NCBI GenBank assembly: GCA_040387555.1
Contig: JAZKDO010000006.1
Span: 226,845-290,844 of the forward strand
Length of the DNA stretch: 64,000 nucleotides
Direction of reading: 5' to 3'
From: UBA4416 sp040387555
GTDB taxonomy: Bacteria; Bacteroidota; Bacteroidia; B-17B0; Aurantibacillaceae
The position numbers and the translations under genes were made by a program. This document shows positions 35,051-46,400 of this stretch, in pieces. The notes beneath the pieces are model-generated. The model was not told where the DNA came from and did no database searches. It saw only the letters and a program-made list of their open reading frames with translations. Each line of letters begins with the position of its first letter. The first letter of the stretch is position 1.

Positions 35051-35074
35051 GAACTTAAAAAAACAAATACTTTA

Positions 35075-35926
35075 TTACTGAAGGGTAATGGTATACGTGT
35101 TACCATTTATAGTAACAGTTGCCTGGTCATCACAAGCGCCGTTTCCAAAATCAATATACCTTGTTGCTTTTCCACCGGGTGTATGTTCCAATGTTCCCTG
35201 TGTAAAGTGTCGGCGACATCCAAATGACATGTTCCTGATCAATGGAGAAGTAATGTTTGAAGAAAATGAATTGCCATTTGAAGTCGAGCCACTGGCCGTT
35301 CCAGTAATTGAATAGATATCATCATTCCATTGCATCGTGTTTTCACCGGTTATCCATTCTCTTTGGCGGTTAGCTTGCCAGGATATAGTTCCCGCACCGC
35401 TCGCTTTAATGATTTGAATATTGGCATTAATCTCATAAACTAAGTGATGTGCTGCATTATGTCCTTTATTGGTAATTGTTTTAGAACCCGTTACCTGGTT
35501 ATCGTTTACAAAATAATTTTGAGGAGCAACTGTAATAACGGTTAACGAATCCCTGTATTTTCCTGTAAATGAAATTATTATCGAACCTCTTCTATTTCTT
35601 CCGTCATTACACAAGCAGTTTGTAGTCCCAAAATTAACGGTTATCGTTTTTGCTGCCGCTAAAGTGTCAAGAGTGATTGTTGCACAAGATGTTGCAAGTA
35701 TACCGTTTGCATCTGAAGTTCTGAAACTTGAAACCGAATAGGTTTTTGAAGCTTCATCAGAAATGCTGGTCATATCATTTTCAGTTGAGGAGGCAAAAGA
35801 TTGATCTGCCGCACCCGCAGTATCGCTGTCTTTTTCTTCTTTTTCTTTCTTTTTACAAGATGAAAAAAGTCCGGCACTTACGATAGCCGCTAAAGCAAGT
35901 CCTAAAGTTAATTTTCTGGTTTTCAT
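35075..35926 (-). CDS. Lipoprotein of unknown function
   Basis: This 283-residue protein has a signal with lipobox LFSSC followed by a Lys/Glu-rich tether. The mature part is rich in Thr, Ser, Asn and Gly. It contains four cysteines in two close regions (CATITL, then NCLCNDGRN), a FGCRRHF segment and a C-terminal CDDQATVTINGNTY strand. I do not recognise the domain. It sits between the PAP2-type gene and another lipoprotein gene, with a strong terminator after it. Confidence 0.75.
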   Translation of the reverse strand: MKTRKLTLGLALAAIVSAGLFSSCKKKEKEEKDSDTAGAADQSFASSTENDMTSISDEASKTYSVSSFRTSDANGILATSCATITLDTLAAAKTITVNFGTTNCLCNDGRNRRGSIIISFTGKYRDSLTVITVAPQNYFVNDNQVTGSKTITNKGHNAAHHLVYEINANIQIIKASGAGTISWQANRQREWITGENTMQWNDDIYSITGTASGSTSNGNSFSSNITSPLIRNMSFGCRRHFTQGTLEHTPGGKATRYIDFGNGACDDQATVTINGNTYTITLQ

Positions 35927-35996
35927 AATTTATCGTTTTATGTTTATTTGTATCTATGACCAGCCAAAAAAGAAAAGGTTTAATCGCGATCTGAAA

Positions 35997-36464
35997 TTAT
36001 TTCACAAAACTACCACAACCCTTATAAACACTACTATTTAATTTAATGATAACGGAACGGTCTGCTTTTTCACCTGCAGCATTAGTGCATGATTTATTCT
36101 CAATGCTCATTGTTACTGATTTTCCATTAATGGTTTTAATATAAGTAAAACTATTTTCATCTTTAATTTTTTCAAAAGAGTCGTCAATCCAAATACTATC
36201 TTTACCGTACTCAACAACTAATCGCAGTTTATTATTATAAAATTCCGCAAACCAACCTGGCTCAGTTCCGCTTGCCTTGAATAATAACTCCGACGGATCT
36301 TTAATTTCCGCCAATTCAGTTATAGCATCGTATTTCGACAAATTGATGTTCACGTCTGCCACAGTATCATCTCCTTTAGTAACTATTTTTTCTCCATTTG
36401 AATTTACCTGAGTACACGAGATTAGTACTAAGGTCATTAGTGTTGATAAAACAATTTTTTTCAT
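35997..36464 (-). CDS. Lipoprotein with a COG3650-like domain
   Basis: I start this 155-residue lipoprotein at the ATG at 36464, which gives MKKIVLSTLMTLVLISC as signal and lipobox; an upstream in-frame TTG gives a poorer signal. The mature part has the pattern FKASGTEPGWFAEFYNN, close to the G-x-E-P-x-W segment of uncharacterised COG3650 proteins, and two cysteines (KSCTN, KGCGSF) that may pair. It diverges from the MarC gene. Confidence 0.65.
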   Translation of the reverse strand: MKKIVLSTLMTLVLISCTQVNSNGEKIVTKGDDTVADVNINLSKYDAITELAEIKDPSELLFKASGTEPGWFAEFYNNKLRLVVEYGKDSIWIDDSFEKIKDENSFTYIKTINGKSVTMSIENKSCTNAAGEKADRSVIIKLNSSVYKGCGSFVK

Positions 36465-36521
36465 ATTATAAACATACAAATAATTTTAAGTCAGAGAACA
36501 TTATAAGTTTATCATAAATAC

Positions 36522-36529
36522 TACATTTG
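36522..36529 (+). promoter_or_regulatory. -7 promoter element for the MarC gene
   Basis: TACATTTG is an exact TAnnTTTG match 20 bases before the ATG at 36550. Confidence 0.4.
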
Positions 36530-36549
36530 TTAAAAAATGAAATAATTCT

Positions 36550-37122
36550 ATGAATCTACAGTTTGATATTATTGAGATCTTAAAAGTTACTATGGTACTT
36601 TTTGCGGTGATTGATATTATTGGATCCATTCCTATTATAATAGGTTTAAAAGAAAAAACAGGAGAAATTAATGCCTCCAAGGCTTCTTTGACGTCGATGG
36701 GAATTATGATTGTTTTTTTATTTATTGGTCAATCTATTTTAAGCATTATTGGTATTTCCATTGGTGATTTTGCAATAGCTGGTTCGCTTTTAATTTTTAT
36801 TGTTGCCTTTGAAATGATTCTGGGAATTCAGATTTCAAAAGATAATATGCCAGCGACTGCTTCTGTTGTTCCATTGGCTTTTCCATTAATAGCAGGTACG
36901 GGAACATTAACTACATTATTGTCGATCAGAGCAGAATACAATATTGTGTCTATTATTACTGCAATCATTTTAAATGTAATTATTGTTTACATAGTTCTTA
37001 GAAACATAGACCGTGTAGAGCGGACAATCGGGCCAGGTGGTATAGCGATCCTTAAAAAAGTATTCGGAATTATTTTATTGGCATTAGCTATTAAACTATT
37101 CAGGAAATACACTGGCTTATAA
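36550..37122 (+). CDS. MarC family integral membrane protein
   Basis: This 190-residue protein consists almost entirely of six predicted membrane helices. The family marks are ATASVVPLAFPLIAGTGTLT in the centre and GPGGIAILKKVFGIILLALA near the end. MarC proteins were once thought to be resistance determinants, but no function is established. It appears to be a single gene with its own promoter element. Confidence 0.9.
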   Translation: MNLQFDIIEILKVTMVLFAVIDIIGSIPIIIGLKEKTGEINASKASLTSMGIMIVFLFIGQSILSIIGISIGDFAIAGSLLIFIVAFEMILGIQISKDNMPATASVVPLAFPLIAGTGTLTTLLSIRAEYNIVSIITAIILNVIIVYIVLRNIDRVERTIGPGGIAILKKVFGIILLALAIKLFRKYTGL

Positions 37123-37261
37123 AACTACTCACCTTTCCTAAGAGATTAACTTAATTTAAAAACTAAACTATAATCTCACTGTTTTCTCTTATGCTTTGTT
37201 AGATTTGATTTTCCAGATTTTAATTTGTTTTGAAACAACCTATTTCAGGACGAGAGACATA

Positions 37262-37293
37262 AAAAAAGCCTGTTTGAATTAACAAACAGGCTT
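37262..37293 (-). terminator. Intrinsic terminator after the Ala-rich lipoprotein gene
   Basis: AAAAAAAGCCTGTTTG pairs with an ACAAACAGGCTT arm; on the minus strand the stem is followed by a seven-base T run. Confidence 0.85.
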
Positions 37294-37313
37294 AATTTTT
37301 AGCTAACTAAATA

Positions 37314-37580
37314 TTAGTGTTTTTTTCCACCTTTAGAAGCAGCAGCAACTGAATCAGCCATTCTTGTAGAATCAGCAGCCATTTTAGCAGTAGCTTCAGA
37401 TGCAGCAGCAGCTTCAGCTTCAGCAACTTTAGCTAAAGAGTCAGCTTGAACTTGAGCAACTGCAGCGATTGAATCAGCTTTAGCTTTTTCTTTTGCTTCG
37501 ATTTCTTCTTTAGAAGGACCACAAGATACAAATGCAGCTGATAATGCAGCTACAGCAACGATTGATAATACTTTTTTCAT
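37314..37580 (-). CDS. Small Ala-rich lipoprotein, Lpp-like in layout
   Basis: This 88-residue protein has signal and lipobox AAFVSCGPS, so the mature chain is about 70 residues. It is almost all Ala, Ser, Lys, Glu and Asp, with repeated A-D-S words (ADSIAAV, ADSLAKV, ADSTRM, ADSVAA), predicting one long helix. It ends GGKKH. The layout, a short lipid-anchored helix with a lysine at the C-terminus, recalls Braun lipoprotein, but I see no sequence homology. Strong terminator and promoter signals suggest high expression. Confidence 0.75.
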   Translation of the reverse strand: MKKVLSIVAVAALSAAFVSCGPSKEEIEAKEKAKADSIAAVAQVQADSLAKVAEAEAAAASEATAKMAADSTRMADSVAAASKGGKKH

Positions 37581-37613
37581 TTTAGTTTTGTTTAGGTTTT
37601 ATTAATTTGTTTG

Positions 37614-37621
37614 CAAAAATA
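37614..37621 (-). promoter_or_regulatory. -7 promoter element for the Ala-rich lipoprotein gene
   Basis: The minus strand reads TATTTTTG, an exact TAnnTTTG match about 34 bases before the ATG. Confidence 0.35.
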
Positions 37622-37713
37622 CATGTTTTTTTGAATCTGAGTTAAAAAATCAAAAAAAAACTTTTTTTTTTTCAACATTCTCAATTTCAATCAGTTCAAA
37701 ACATCTTTAAACG

Positions 37714-37721
37714 TACATTTG
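37714..37721 (+). promoter_or_regulatory. -7 promoter element close to the pyrD start
   Basis: TACATTTG is an exact TAnnTTTG match that ends six bases before the pyrD ATG, predicting an almost leaderless transcript. Confidence 0.45.
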
Positions 37722-37727
37722 TAGTGT

Positions 37728-38768
37728 ATGTACAAGGAAATATTCAAACCTATATTATTCAAAATTAATCCTGAAAAAGCCCATTATTTAACATTTGATC
37801 TCCTTAAAATTGGTCTGGGAAATAGCTTAGGACGGTTAATAACTTCTGCGATGTTTGGATTTAAACATCCAAAACTGAAAAAACAATTATTCGGATTAAC
37901 TTTTGAAAATCCGGTTGGTTTAGCAGCCGGTTTGGACAAAGATGCTAAGGCTTTTAATGAACTAGCAAGTCTCGGATTTGGTTTTATAGAAATTGGAACG
38001 TTGACTCCTAAACCTCAACAAGGAAATGAAAAGCCTCGTTTATTCAGATTACCAAAAAGTGAAGCGCTGATAAACCGGATGGGTTTTAATAATGAAGGGG
38101 TTGATGCTGCTGCTCGACGTTTACAAAACAGAAACCCGAAGATCATTATTGGCGGAAATATTGGAAAAAATAAAATAACAGCCAACGAGGATGCGATCAA
38201 AGATTATGAATATTGTTTTAATGCTTTATTTGATGTAGTAGATTATTTTGTGGTTAATGTAAGCTCCCCTAATACTCCTAACCTCAGAGAGTTACAGGAT
38301 AAAGAACCGTTGACTCTTTTGCTTAATCATCTTCAAAATATTAATAATTCCAAACCTCAACGGAAGCCATTATTATTGAAAATAGCCCCTGATTTAACGA
38401 ACTCACAATTGGATGATATCATTGAGATAGTTGCCACTACTAAAATAGATGGGATTGTAGCAACAAATACTACCATTGCACGGGAACCTTTAAATTACAC
38501 TAAAGAAGAAATAGATAAGATTGGAATGGGAGGCTTAAGCGGTAAACCATTAGCCAAAAGAAGTACTGAAGTTATCGCATACTTAAAAAACAAATCAAAT
38601 AATGCATTTCCTGTTATTGGAGTTGGGGGAATTCACAGCGTGGAAGATGCGATTGAAAAATTAAAAGCTGGTGCTGATTTAATTCAGTTATATACAGGGT
38701 TTGTGTATGAAGGCCCCGGCTTAATTAAAAGAATTAATAAAGAAATTGTTAAACAAAACATCTTTTAA
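37728..38768 (+). CDS. pyrD: Dihydroorotate dehydrogenase, quinone-type
   Basis: This membrane-associated flavoenzyme oxidises dihydroorotate to orotate with quinone as electron acceptor, the fourth step of UMP synthesis. The 346-residue length with an N-terminal helical extension and Ser180 in NVSSPNTPNLR as the catalytic base are marks of class 2 enzymes. Other family segments are NPVGLAAGLDKD and GVGGIHSVEDAIEKL, the FMN phosphate region. The lyase gene starts two bases after it, so the two are co-transcribed. Confidence 0.96.
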   Translation: MYKEIFKPILFKINPEKAHYLTFDLLKIGLGNSLGRLITSAMFGFKHPKLKKQLFGLTFENPVGLAAGLDKDAKAFNELASLGFGFIEIGTLTPKPQQGNEKPRLFRLPKSEALINRMGFNNEGVDAAARRLQNRNPKIIIGGNIGKNKITANEDAIKDYEYCFNALFDVVDYFVVNVSSPNTPNLRELQDKEPLTLLLNHLQNINNSKPQRKPLLLKIAPDLTNSQLDDIIEIVATTKIDGIVATNTTIAREPLNYTKEEIDKIGMGGLSGKPLAKRSTEVIAYLKNKSNNAFPVIGVGGIHSVEDAIEKLKAGADLIQLYTGFVYEGPGLIKRINKEIVKQNIF

Positions 38769-38770
38769 TC

Positions 38771-39625
38771 ATGAAAATTATTGAATGTCCGAGAGACGCC
38801 ATGCAAGGTATCAAAGAACTGATTCCAACAGATGTGAAGGCAAAATACATAAATTCACTTTTAAAAATTGGGTTTGACACAATTGATTTCGGGAGTTTCG
38901 TATCTCCGAAAGCGATTCCTCAAATGCATGATACGGCGTTGGTATTAGATCAGCTGGATCTTTCATCATCAAAAAGCAAATTATTAGCTATCATTGCCAA
39001 TACCCGTGGTGCTCAGGATGCCTGTGCTTTTGACCAAATTAAATATCTTGGATTTCCTTTTTCTATTTCGGAAACTTTTCAGCAACGAAATGCAAATTCG
39101 AGCATTATTGAATCATTGGTTAGAGTTGAAGAAATACAAAACCTGTGCGTGAAACACAATAAAGAACTGGTGGTATATATCTCCATGGCATTTGGAAACC
39201 CATATGGGGATGAATACAACAATGATATCGTCATAAACTGGGCAAAGAAGTTAAGTTATTTAGGAATTAAAATTATAGCTCTTTCTGATACCATTGGTGT
39301 TTCGAATAAGGAAAACATTTCGCATCTTTTTTCTACAATGATTCCTGAATTTAAAGACGTGGAGATTGGGGCTCACTTGCACTCCTCTAAAGAAAGCTCT
39401 CTTGAAAAAATTGAAGCTGCTTATAAAAATGGCTGTAAACGTTTTGATGTTGCCATTCATGGATTTGGCGGTTGCCCCATGGCTAAAGATGACCTTACCG
39501 GTAATTTGGCAACAGAAGACCTTGAAGTATATTTTGACACTTACCGTGTACCATTAGGTTTGGATAAAGAGCAATTAAAAAAGGCCTATGCTGAAAGCTG
39601 GGAGGTGTTTAATAAATACCATTAA
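38771..39625 (+). CDS. Hydroxymethylglutaryl-CoA lyase-like enzyme
   Basis: This 284-residue TIM-barrel enzyme is expected to cleave HMG-CoA to acetyl-CoA and acetoacetate in leucine breakdown. The N-terminal ECPRDAMQG holds the Arg-Asp pair (Arg8, Asp9), AHLHSS (201-206) gives metal-binding histidines, and GFGGCPMAKDDLTGNLATED (231-250) carries the catalytic Cys235. All of these match the HMG-CoA lyase branch of the DRE-TIM family. Leucine breakdown also needs an acyl-CoA dehydrogenase; the one in this window is 28 kb away. Confidence 0.88.
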   Translation: MKIIECPRDAMQGIKELIPTDVKAKYINSLLKIGFDTIDFGSFVSPKAIPQMHDTALVLDQLDLSSSKSKLLAIIANTRGAQDACAFDQIKYLGFPFSISETFQQRNANSSIIESLVRVEEIQNLCVKHNKELVVYISMAFGNPYGDEYNNDIVINWAKKLSYLGIKIIALSDTIGVSNKENISHLFSTMIPEFKDVEIGAHLHSSKESSLEKIEAAYKNGCKRFDVAIHGFGGCPMAKDDLTGNLATEDLEVYFDTYRVPLGLDKEQLKKAYAESWEVFNKYH

Positions 39626-39630
39626 TAAGT

Positions 39631-39712
39631 ATAAAAGATTAAAGATCTAAGAAGTAAGATTTGCATTTTTCTGATAAAAGATTCTTTTATCTTAATTCTT
39701 TAATCTTTTTAT
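39631..39712. terminator. Inverted repeat between convergent genes
   Basis: ATAAAAGATTAAAGA (39631-39645) pairs with TCTTTAATCTTTTTAT (39697-39712) apart from one extra T. The spacer between the arms is A/T-rich. It could end transcription from both the lyase gene and the SpoU gene. Confidence 0.5.
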
Positions 39713-39720
39713 CTAAAAAA

Positions 39721-40239
39721 CTACCTTAGCATTTCCCAAAGTACAATTCCCATACTAACAGAAACGTTAAAAGAATGCTTTGTTCCAAACTGCGGAATTT
39801 CAATACACGCATCGCTTTGATCTATAACTTCCTGCTCCACTCCATAAACTTCATTTCCAAATACTAAAGCTATGGGTTGCTTCTGTTTTTCAAATTGGTT
39901 TAACATTACCGAATTTTTTGCCTGTTCTACAGCTGCAATGTAATAATTTGAAGATTTCAATTCGTTAATAGCTTCCAGTGTGGTATTAAAATATTTCCAG
40001 GAAACAGTTTCCGTTGCACCCAAAGCTGTTTTTGCTATTTCTGGTTTTGGCGGAGTGCCGGTTACACCGCATAAATAAATGGCCTCTATTAAAAAAGCAT
40101 CAGCAGTTCGAAACGCTGAACCAACATTATTTAAACTCCGGATATTATCTAATACTAAAATGATCCGGTTCTTATGTGAAGCCTTAAATTCATCCGAACT
40201 TAAACGACCAAGGTCATTCATACTTAACTTTTCATTCAT
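39721..40239 (-). CDS. SpoU/TrmH-family RNA 2'-O-methyltransferase
   Basis: This 172-residue SPOUT enzyme methylates ribose 2'-OH groups in tRNA or rRNA using S-adenosylmethionine. The three SpoU motifs are present: NNVGSAFRTADAF (37-48), LVFGNEVYGV (the knot loop) and SFNVSVSMGIVLWEM at the C-terminus. There is no N-terminal substrate-binding extension, as in the short TrmL/TrmH-like members, so the target nucleotide cannot be assigned. Confidence 0.9.
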   Translation of the reverse strand: MNEKLSMNDLGRLSSDEFKASHKNRIILVLDNIRSLNNVGSAFRTADAFLIEAIYLCGVTGTPPKPEIAKTALGATETVSWKYFNTTLEAINELKSSNYYIAAVEQAKNSVMLNQFEKQKQPIALVFGNEVYGVEQEVIDQSDACIEIPQFGTKHSFNVSVSMGIVLWEMLR

Positions 40240-40263
40240 GATTTTCTGTTATCCATCTGTTTT

Positions 40264-40400
40264 AACCACATAGGCACATAGTTTATATGAGGCAAAGATG
40301 GAGATAGAAGTAACGCTTTACATATAGAAATGTATGTGCAAAAGCATGTTTTCTATATTATTCTTTTATCTTTCAAATTTACCCATGTTTCTATGTAGTT
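40264..40400. repeat. Nested inverted-repeat element upstream of the SpoU gene
   Basis: The outer arms AACCACATAGGCACATAG (40264-40281) and CCATGTTTCTATGTAGTT (40383-40400) are imperfectly complementary. Inner arms ATATAGAAA (40322-40330) and TTTCTATAT (40350-40358) pair perfectly. It occupies the space between the SpoU start and the sprA stop. From memory the outer words resemble a dispersed Bacteroidota spacer repeat. Confidence 0.45.
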
Positions 40401-40408
40401 GATAAAAT

Positions 40409-43400
40409 TTACTGAAGGTTAAACCTCAAACTAAATCCGGCATTTGTATTGGCTGTTGGAAATGAATTTGATGTTTGCGGCGTAGTTCTGATCCAATCAT
40501 AAAAGAATCTCAGATTTATGGCCTGGGTCAACTGATAATCAAGTGCTGTTTTTAAGGTGATAATATTTTGTCCTCCGGTTGGTGTACTAATTTCATCTAC
40601 AATCCTTCTAATTATAGTCATGTTCTTTCTATAAGATAAATCTAGTTTAAAATTTAAATCACTTTTTACCGGCTGGCCTTTAATTGTAATTCCACCTGGA
40701 AGAACCAGATTTGGTATACGATAACCAACACCAATCACATATTCCTGACCTTTTGTTTCAATAATTTGAGGCCCTGTAATATTTAAATTAACCGTTTTAT
40801 CTCTTTTTATTTCAAAATTTGCCAATAATCCCGGTTTATTAAATTTAAAGTCAAACTTAATTAAAGGACTAAACGCTTCAGTAATCGTAGCTCCCTGTAT
40901 TGTGTATTTAGGATTAAAGTTAGCCGTTTGCTGAACTCCGCCAAAAACTGAATTTTGCACCGGAACTCTTGATTCAGAATATTGATCATTGTCTCTATCC
41001 ACAAACAACAAGTTGTTTGCATAACCACCAATAGTATAAGTTGATCTGTAGGCATGGCGCAATGTTACTGACTGGAAGAACTTTTTCATGAACTTTACCT
41101 TTCCGAGTCCATCCCAGCTCACAGTCCAGTTTGGCATAGGAATCTGTTTAAACATTCTATCTGTACCCACTCCTTTTACTTTTCTGCCTGTGTATGTTTG
41201 ATAAAATGCTCCTAATAATACATCCTGTTGCGTATTGCTATACCCGTCATAATATGATCCGCCTTGTCCATCAGATTGCAGATCATCTATACCGGTATTG
41301 TTCGACGCTGCGAGTTCCTTTGCTACATCCTGACGGACAGCCAAAAACTCGGTGAATAAATTAGAAGTTCCGTCTTTAACATTCCCTTTATCCTTGAATG
41401 ACTTACCTAAAGTAAATACACTGATACTATAATTTCCCGAATTATTAGGTGTTTCAAATAAATAGCCTCTGTTTCCATTATTTATCTGCGAAGAATCATA
41501 CCTCACAAAAGTAGATTCATTTCTTCCGAACGTCTTAGTACCATTTAATTCAATTTTCAAACTTCCATGCGGCTCAACATTTGCCCTGTAAGTAATATTC
41601 TTAGTGCTTGTGGTCGTATAAGGCAAACTTTGATTGGGATTCTTTACTAGCCAATCATTATTAATCGCATTTCGAAGAATGCTATCATTAGAACCACTTA
41701 TAAAACCAAGACCTGGTGCCATATTTTTACTTGGATCCATACCAAGGTATTGAGAACTGGGAAAGAAACCCGGAAGCGCCGTACCATTTGTTTGTTGATA
41801 GGTAAGGGAAACCTGTTTTATCATCATAATGCCCCTTGCTAAAAATTCACCAATATCTTTAACACTTTCAGGTGCAGGTTTTTTAGCAGAATCAGCCGGT
41901 GTTTTAGTAGAACTTGATTTTGCAGTATTACTTTTTGATTTATTACCACCAACATTTAACTTTCTAAAATAAGGTATTTTATTATATAAAGTCGTCATAT
42001 TAAAGGTTCCATTCAAACCTTTTGTATTGGTATTTTGAATGGTATTACCAACCGATTCCTGTGCAAATGGGCGTCTTGTCCAGGTATAGGATGTGCTATA
42101 TTTTGCACTTGCATTAATAAAATCAAAAATGGGGACCTTATTAATTGGAATTTGGTAATTCAAATTTGCCTGATGCCTATAAGAAGTTGTGGTTCCTAAG
42201 CCAATAATGTTTTTCTTAATAGAATCTTTTTCTTCCTGAGTGTCAATTTTATCCAATGGTTCTAAAATACGTCCATCATTATTTGCTGTAAAATCAAATT
42301 TCAAATTCTTGGTAAAATTCCACTGTAAATCATAATTACGGGTAATATTAAATGTTTTATTAAACTGAGCTTTGGTTAAATTATCAGAGCTACCGGTATA
42401 AAAACTGGTAATATCTCTATTTAATAATTCACTATAGCTTCTGTTCAACTCAATATTAAAACCTACTCTACTAGGAAGTGGTGTGACATTAATATCTTTA
42501 ACAAGCGCCATCCATTTGTTGTTTAATATTTTTGACTTGGTTTTTTTAAATGGCGCCCATGGTTTTGATGTAATCGCATAATTATAGGATAAGGCTCCCC
42601 GATACGATTTTAGAATACTTCGTTCAATGTTTACGTTACGCCGCGTGGTTTCATTATAGGCATATGTTGCAGAAAAGTTAGACACATCCCATGGCATTGG
42701 TTTTGCTCCATCTTTTTTAAATCCATCAATTCTTACGTTTGAAAAATTATAGCCTTTACGAACAGTTACATCCTGCGCATTCTTTTTAATTTCCTTTTTT
42801 AACGCCGGATCAATATTAGGATTATCAATTTTAATATCCGGATCATAGGGGCTGTACTGAGGCGTAATACGTGTTTGCCCATAAGCATAATACACCGGTA
42901 AATTAACCTTCCATTTTACCGGGAAAAATTTACCCATCTGGAATGTTGAAGTGGCATCCCATTGAAAATTTGTTTCCCTGCTTCGTTCACTGATTTTCTT
43001 CTCTATACTTCCGAAAAAAGGTTTGCTATATGTTGCTGCCAATGATATTTGCCCTAAATCTGCTAATTTAGCCTGAACACTACCTGTAGTGGCCCAACCT
43101 CCTTTATTAACAAAATCTGTTAAGCGCAATTCGTTTACCCAAACTTCAACACATTTTGGCAAACTACTGTTGTCCTTCGGATTTCTAATCCCAATCATAA
43201 TACTCTTTATGCTGGCCAAATTGGGGTTACCTACTACAGTAATAGTATTGGATCCATCCGTTTTTGTATACGGCTTTTGCATCGCCACCAAATCAATACC
43301 TGCATCTGCATTTCTTTCTATTTTAGCAGAAGTAATCTTTTCAAAATCTATTACAAATTCATTGTCTGATGGCCAAACAATTGCCCGGTCACCTTCTGCC

Positions 43401-46400
43401 ACAGGATCATAATAACCAGGTTGTGTAATTTTTACAGGGATTTCATATTCATAATAATTGTTGTTATAATCGGACCCCAAACGAACAAATACAGAAACAT
43501 CACCATCATTCAACGGATCAGTTCCTAATTTTTCTGCGTGCATAAATAATTTCAATTTACCAAAAGAACGCACATCAAGTTCTGTACTTTTAATAATAGC
43601 CCTGCTATCTCCATCCTTTAAATTACAAGCTCTTAACGATAAGGCTTGTTCATTCAATAAGGTATTATTAGTGGTTTGAACATTTTGTTGTTGGCTAATT
43701 CCCGGAGGAATCACATAATTGACAGGAACCTTAGATCCGTTTTCCTGTAAACTTACCGCTGAGACATCGAATGTAGTTGTGTTATCATCATCCGCAATAT
43801 ACTCTCCCGGTTTTTGAAGATCAAATGTATAACGTCTCCAATCACTACGCACTAATTCCATTCTGGCAATACGACATACTATCGGTTTGTCAAAACCTTT
43901 CATAAATACACGCATAAAACGAATCGAGTTAAAGCCTTCTATAGCCCCTACTGATTTTTCGAATTCTGTTACAGGCACTTTAAACTGGTACCATTTTACA
44001 TTCTTTTGCGTATTACCTATTGTTGCGGACCCATCGATAACATTTACAAGATAATTAGTTCCTACTTTACTCGGGTCAAGGTCGTCATGCGAAATTTTAA
44101 TGCGGTACTGGTAGTAGTTTTCTGCTTCACTCAAGGTATTATCTTTATTGATATCCTCAATATTTGGATTATTAGTAGCTGCACTTGGAATGCTAGGATC
44201 AGGATATTGAGATTCAGTTGGAGAATTACCTTCTGGGTTATTGTACTTTTTATAACGATGCAACGTATTTCCTGCTAAATTAGACAAGCCATCATAGTCA
44301 CCTCCTCTGAAAAAGTGATACTTATCTGAACTTGGATCATTTTTAGCTGCATCAATATCAGCACCAGAATATCCATTCAATGAGTTTACAAAAGATGAAA
44401 ACTTTGCATTTTCGCCGGCATCATCAAACCCATCATAACCAACATCCTGGTATGGCCTATCGGCTGGATCATTTACAAAGGAGTTGGATATTGGACTAAT
44501 TAAAGGGGATTTACCGATGTTAGACTCAATTACCGGCAATACAGAGTTGGTTCCGCTGGCACTTGGAATACCATTTTCGTAAAGCATTTTACCGTCTTTT
44601 ACAATGTCTTCGCTAATGTTACCAAGGTTGATATACATTTCACCACTTGGTAAACTGTTTGCATCCATATCCGGGTAAGTTGTATTATTATAATCACTGT
44701 TAAAAGGATCCATCATCCAGAATTGAACATATTCAATATTTGCAGCCTGAAAATCATTCGTTTCCAAACGACGCATAATTCCTCCCCAACGACTGGCTGG
44801 ATCTTTTAAACGCCCGTTTGATGTAATACCACTTGATATTCCACCAACTCCCGCAACGTCATAATTATAAGGCCCTCTTTCGCCGGGATAAAACGCAAGA
44901 TCCATTACTGACAATACTACCGGCTGGCCATTAGGAGGAGTTTTACTAGGAAACAATTCCGTCTCTAAAACCTGTCTCATAAAGTTATTGGAATAAGTAG
45001 CTTCAGGGATATTCCCTGGCTTAGAACTTGTATTTTGTTGCCCGTAAAATAAAGGGTCAATGGTATACCAGTTAAACTGAGCTCGGTTTATGCCCGCTCT
45101 GATATCATCATTAAAAATAGCTTCAGGAAACAACGATGGCTGCCCTTGAGGGATACTCGCAAACGACCAGGCATTTGGGCTTCTTAAATCAATTAAAGAA
45201 ATACTTCCTTCAAAATCATCGACATAAGAATTTCCATTTTTTCCGATAGCTTTAGCATTCCCTGGAACTAGCTGAGCAAACTCTCCTCGTGTTACAATGC
45301 TACTCATTTCCTTCGTATTAATCAATGGAATTCTATCAATCAGCCGTGTCAGGAAAGGCACATCGGTTTTATAATTATAATCCAAGCCCCAGATAGTATT
45401 GGAAACCGGTTCATCACCAATATTAACTTTCTGAGTAGTGGGTTTTTCGCTTAGGTGAAGTAAAGTACCCCCTAAAGTAAGATCATTATTTACTTTAAAA
45501 TCCAAACGGGTTCCTATTAAACTCTTTTGTTGAACATTAAATAAGGAGTTACTCTCAGTACTCACTTTAATATTAGCTCCCGAATTTAAAATACTCTCGT
45601 TTATAATTTTAACACGGCCCAAGGTATAATCAACCGTGTAGTCAACATTCTCTGTTAGTTTTTGTCCATTTGCAGTTACAACAACAGCTCCTTGAGGAAT
45701 GTTAAGTGCGTTTAAAGAGATTTCTGATCCGGATGCTGATTTATATTGACCTTTAATTTTATACCTGTTTTTTTCAGGTAATTGCTGAGCAACCGTTCGG
45801 GTGGAATCATACAATTCCTGATAAATATATTTATTATATTGGGTTGGGTCATCAGAACCACTAAATTTACTTCTCAGGTTATTTCCAAATGGTTCTTTAG
45901 AAGATAAATAAATCCGTCCGTTGTTTGGATTGATAGTATAATCTTTAATAAAATCATAAACCCCATCGGAATAAGGATCACCATTTACGCTTAATTTATC
46001 AAGCCCCATAACCTGAACTAGCAATCTTCCGTTCACACTTCCGTAGGGAATATAAGGAATGTCTACCCCTGTTTCGATGTTATTATAATAAATATCGCAT
46101 TTAAAGTCTGCCGAATTTAGGTTATATGCTCCTAAGGAATAAACATTCTTCATCATCAGATCCCAGGTACTGAATTTAGGACTGGTTACCGATCCTGATT
46201 TTAATAATTTTAAATAAAGAGGGCCAGAGGTATATTGATCAGAAAATTCACCAACCTGGTAAACCTGTCCATTATAAGTATACTGATAGGCAACAGCAAC
46301 AGTTTGATCATTATTAACGGATTGATTGATTGAAATAAACCCAAGCCGGCTATTAAAGGTAAATTCTGAAGGATTCAGTCTACGGCAGTTCTGAGCAACC

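Noticed and set aside
37650..37675. A and T runs before pyrD as a possible phase-variable tract
   Set aside because: The runs are not inside the promoter or the coding sequence, and AT-rich spacers are common here; there is no evidence of slippage.
43089..43412. 107-codon plus-strand frame inside sprA
   Set aside because: It is antisense to the sprA coding region, which continues without a break.
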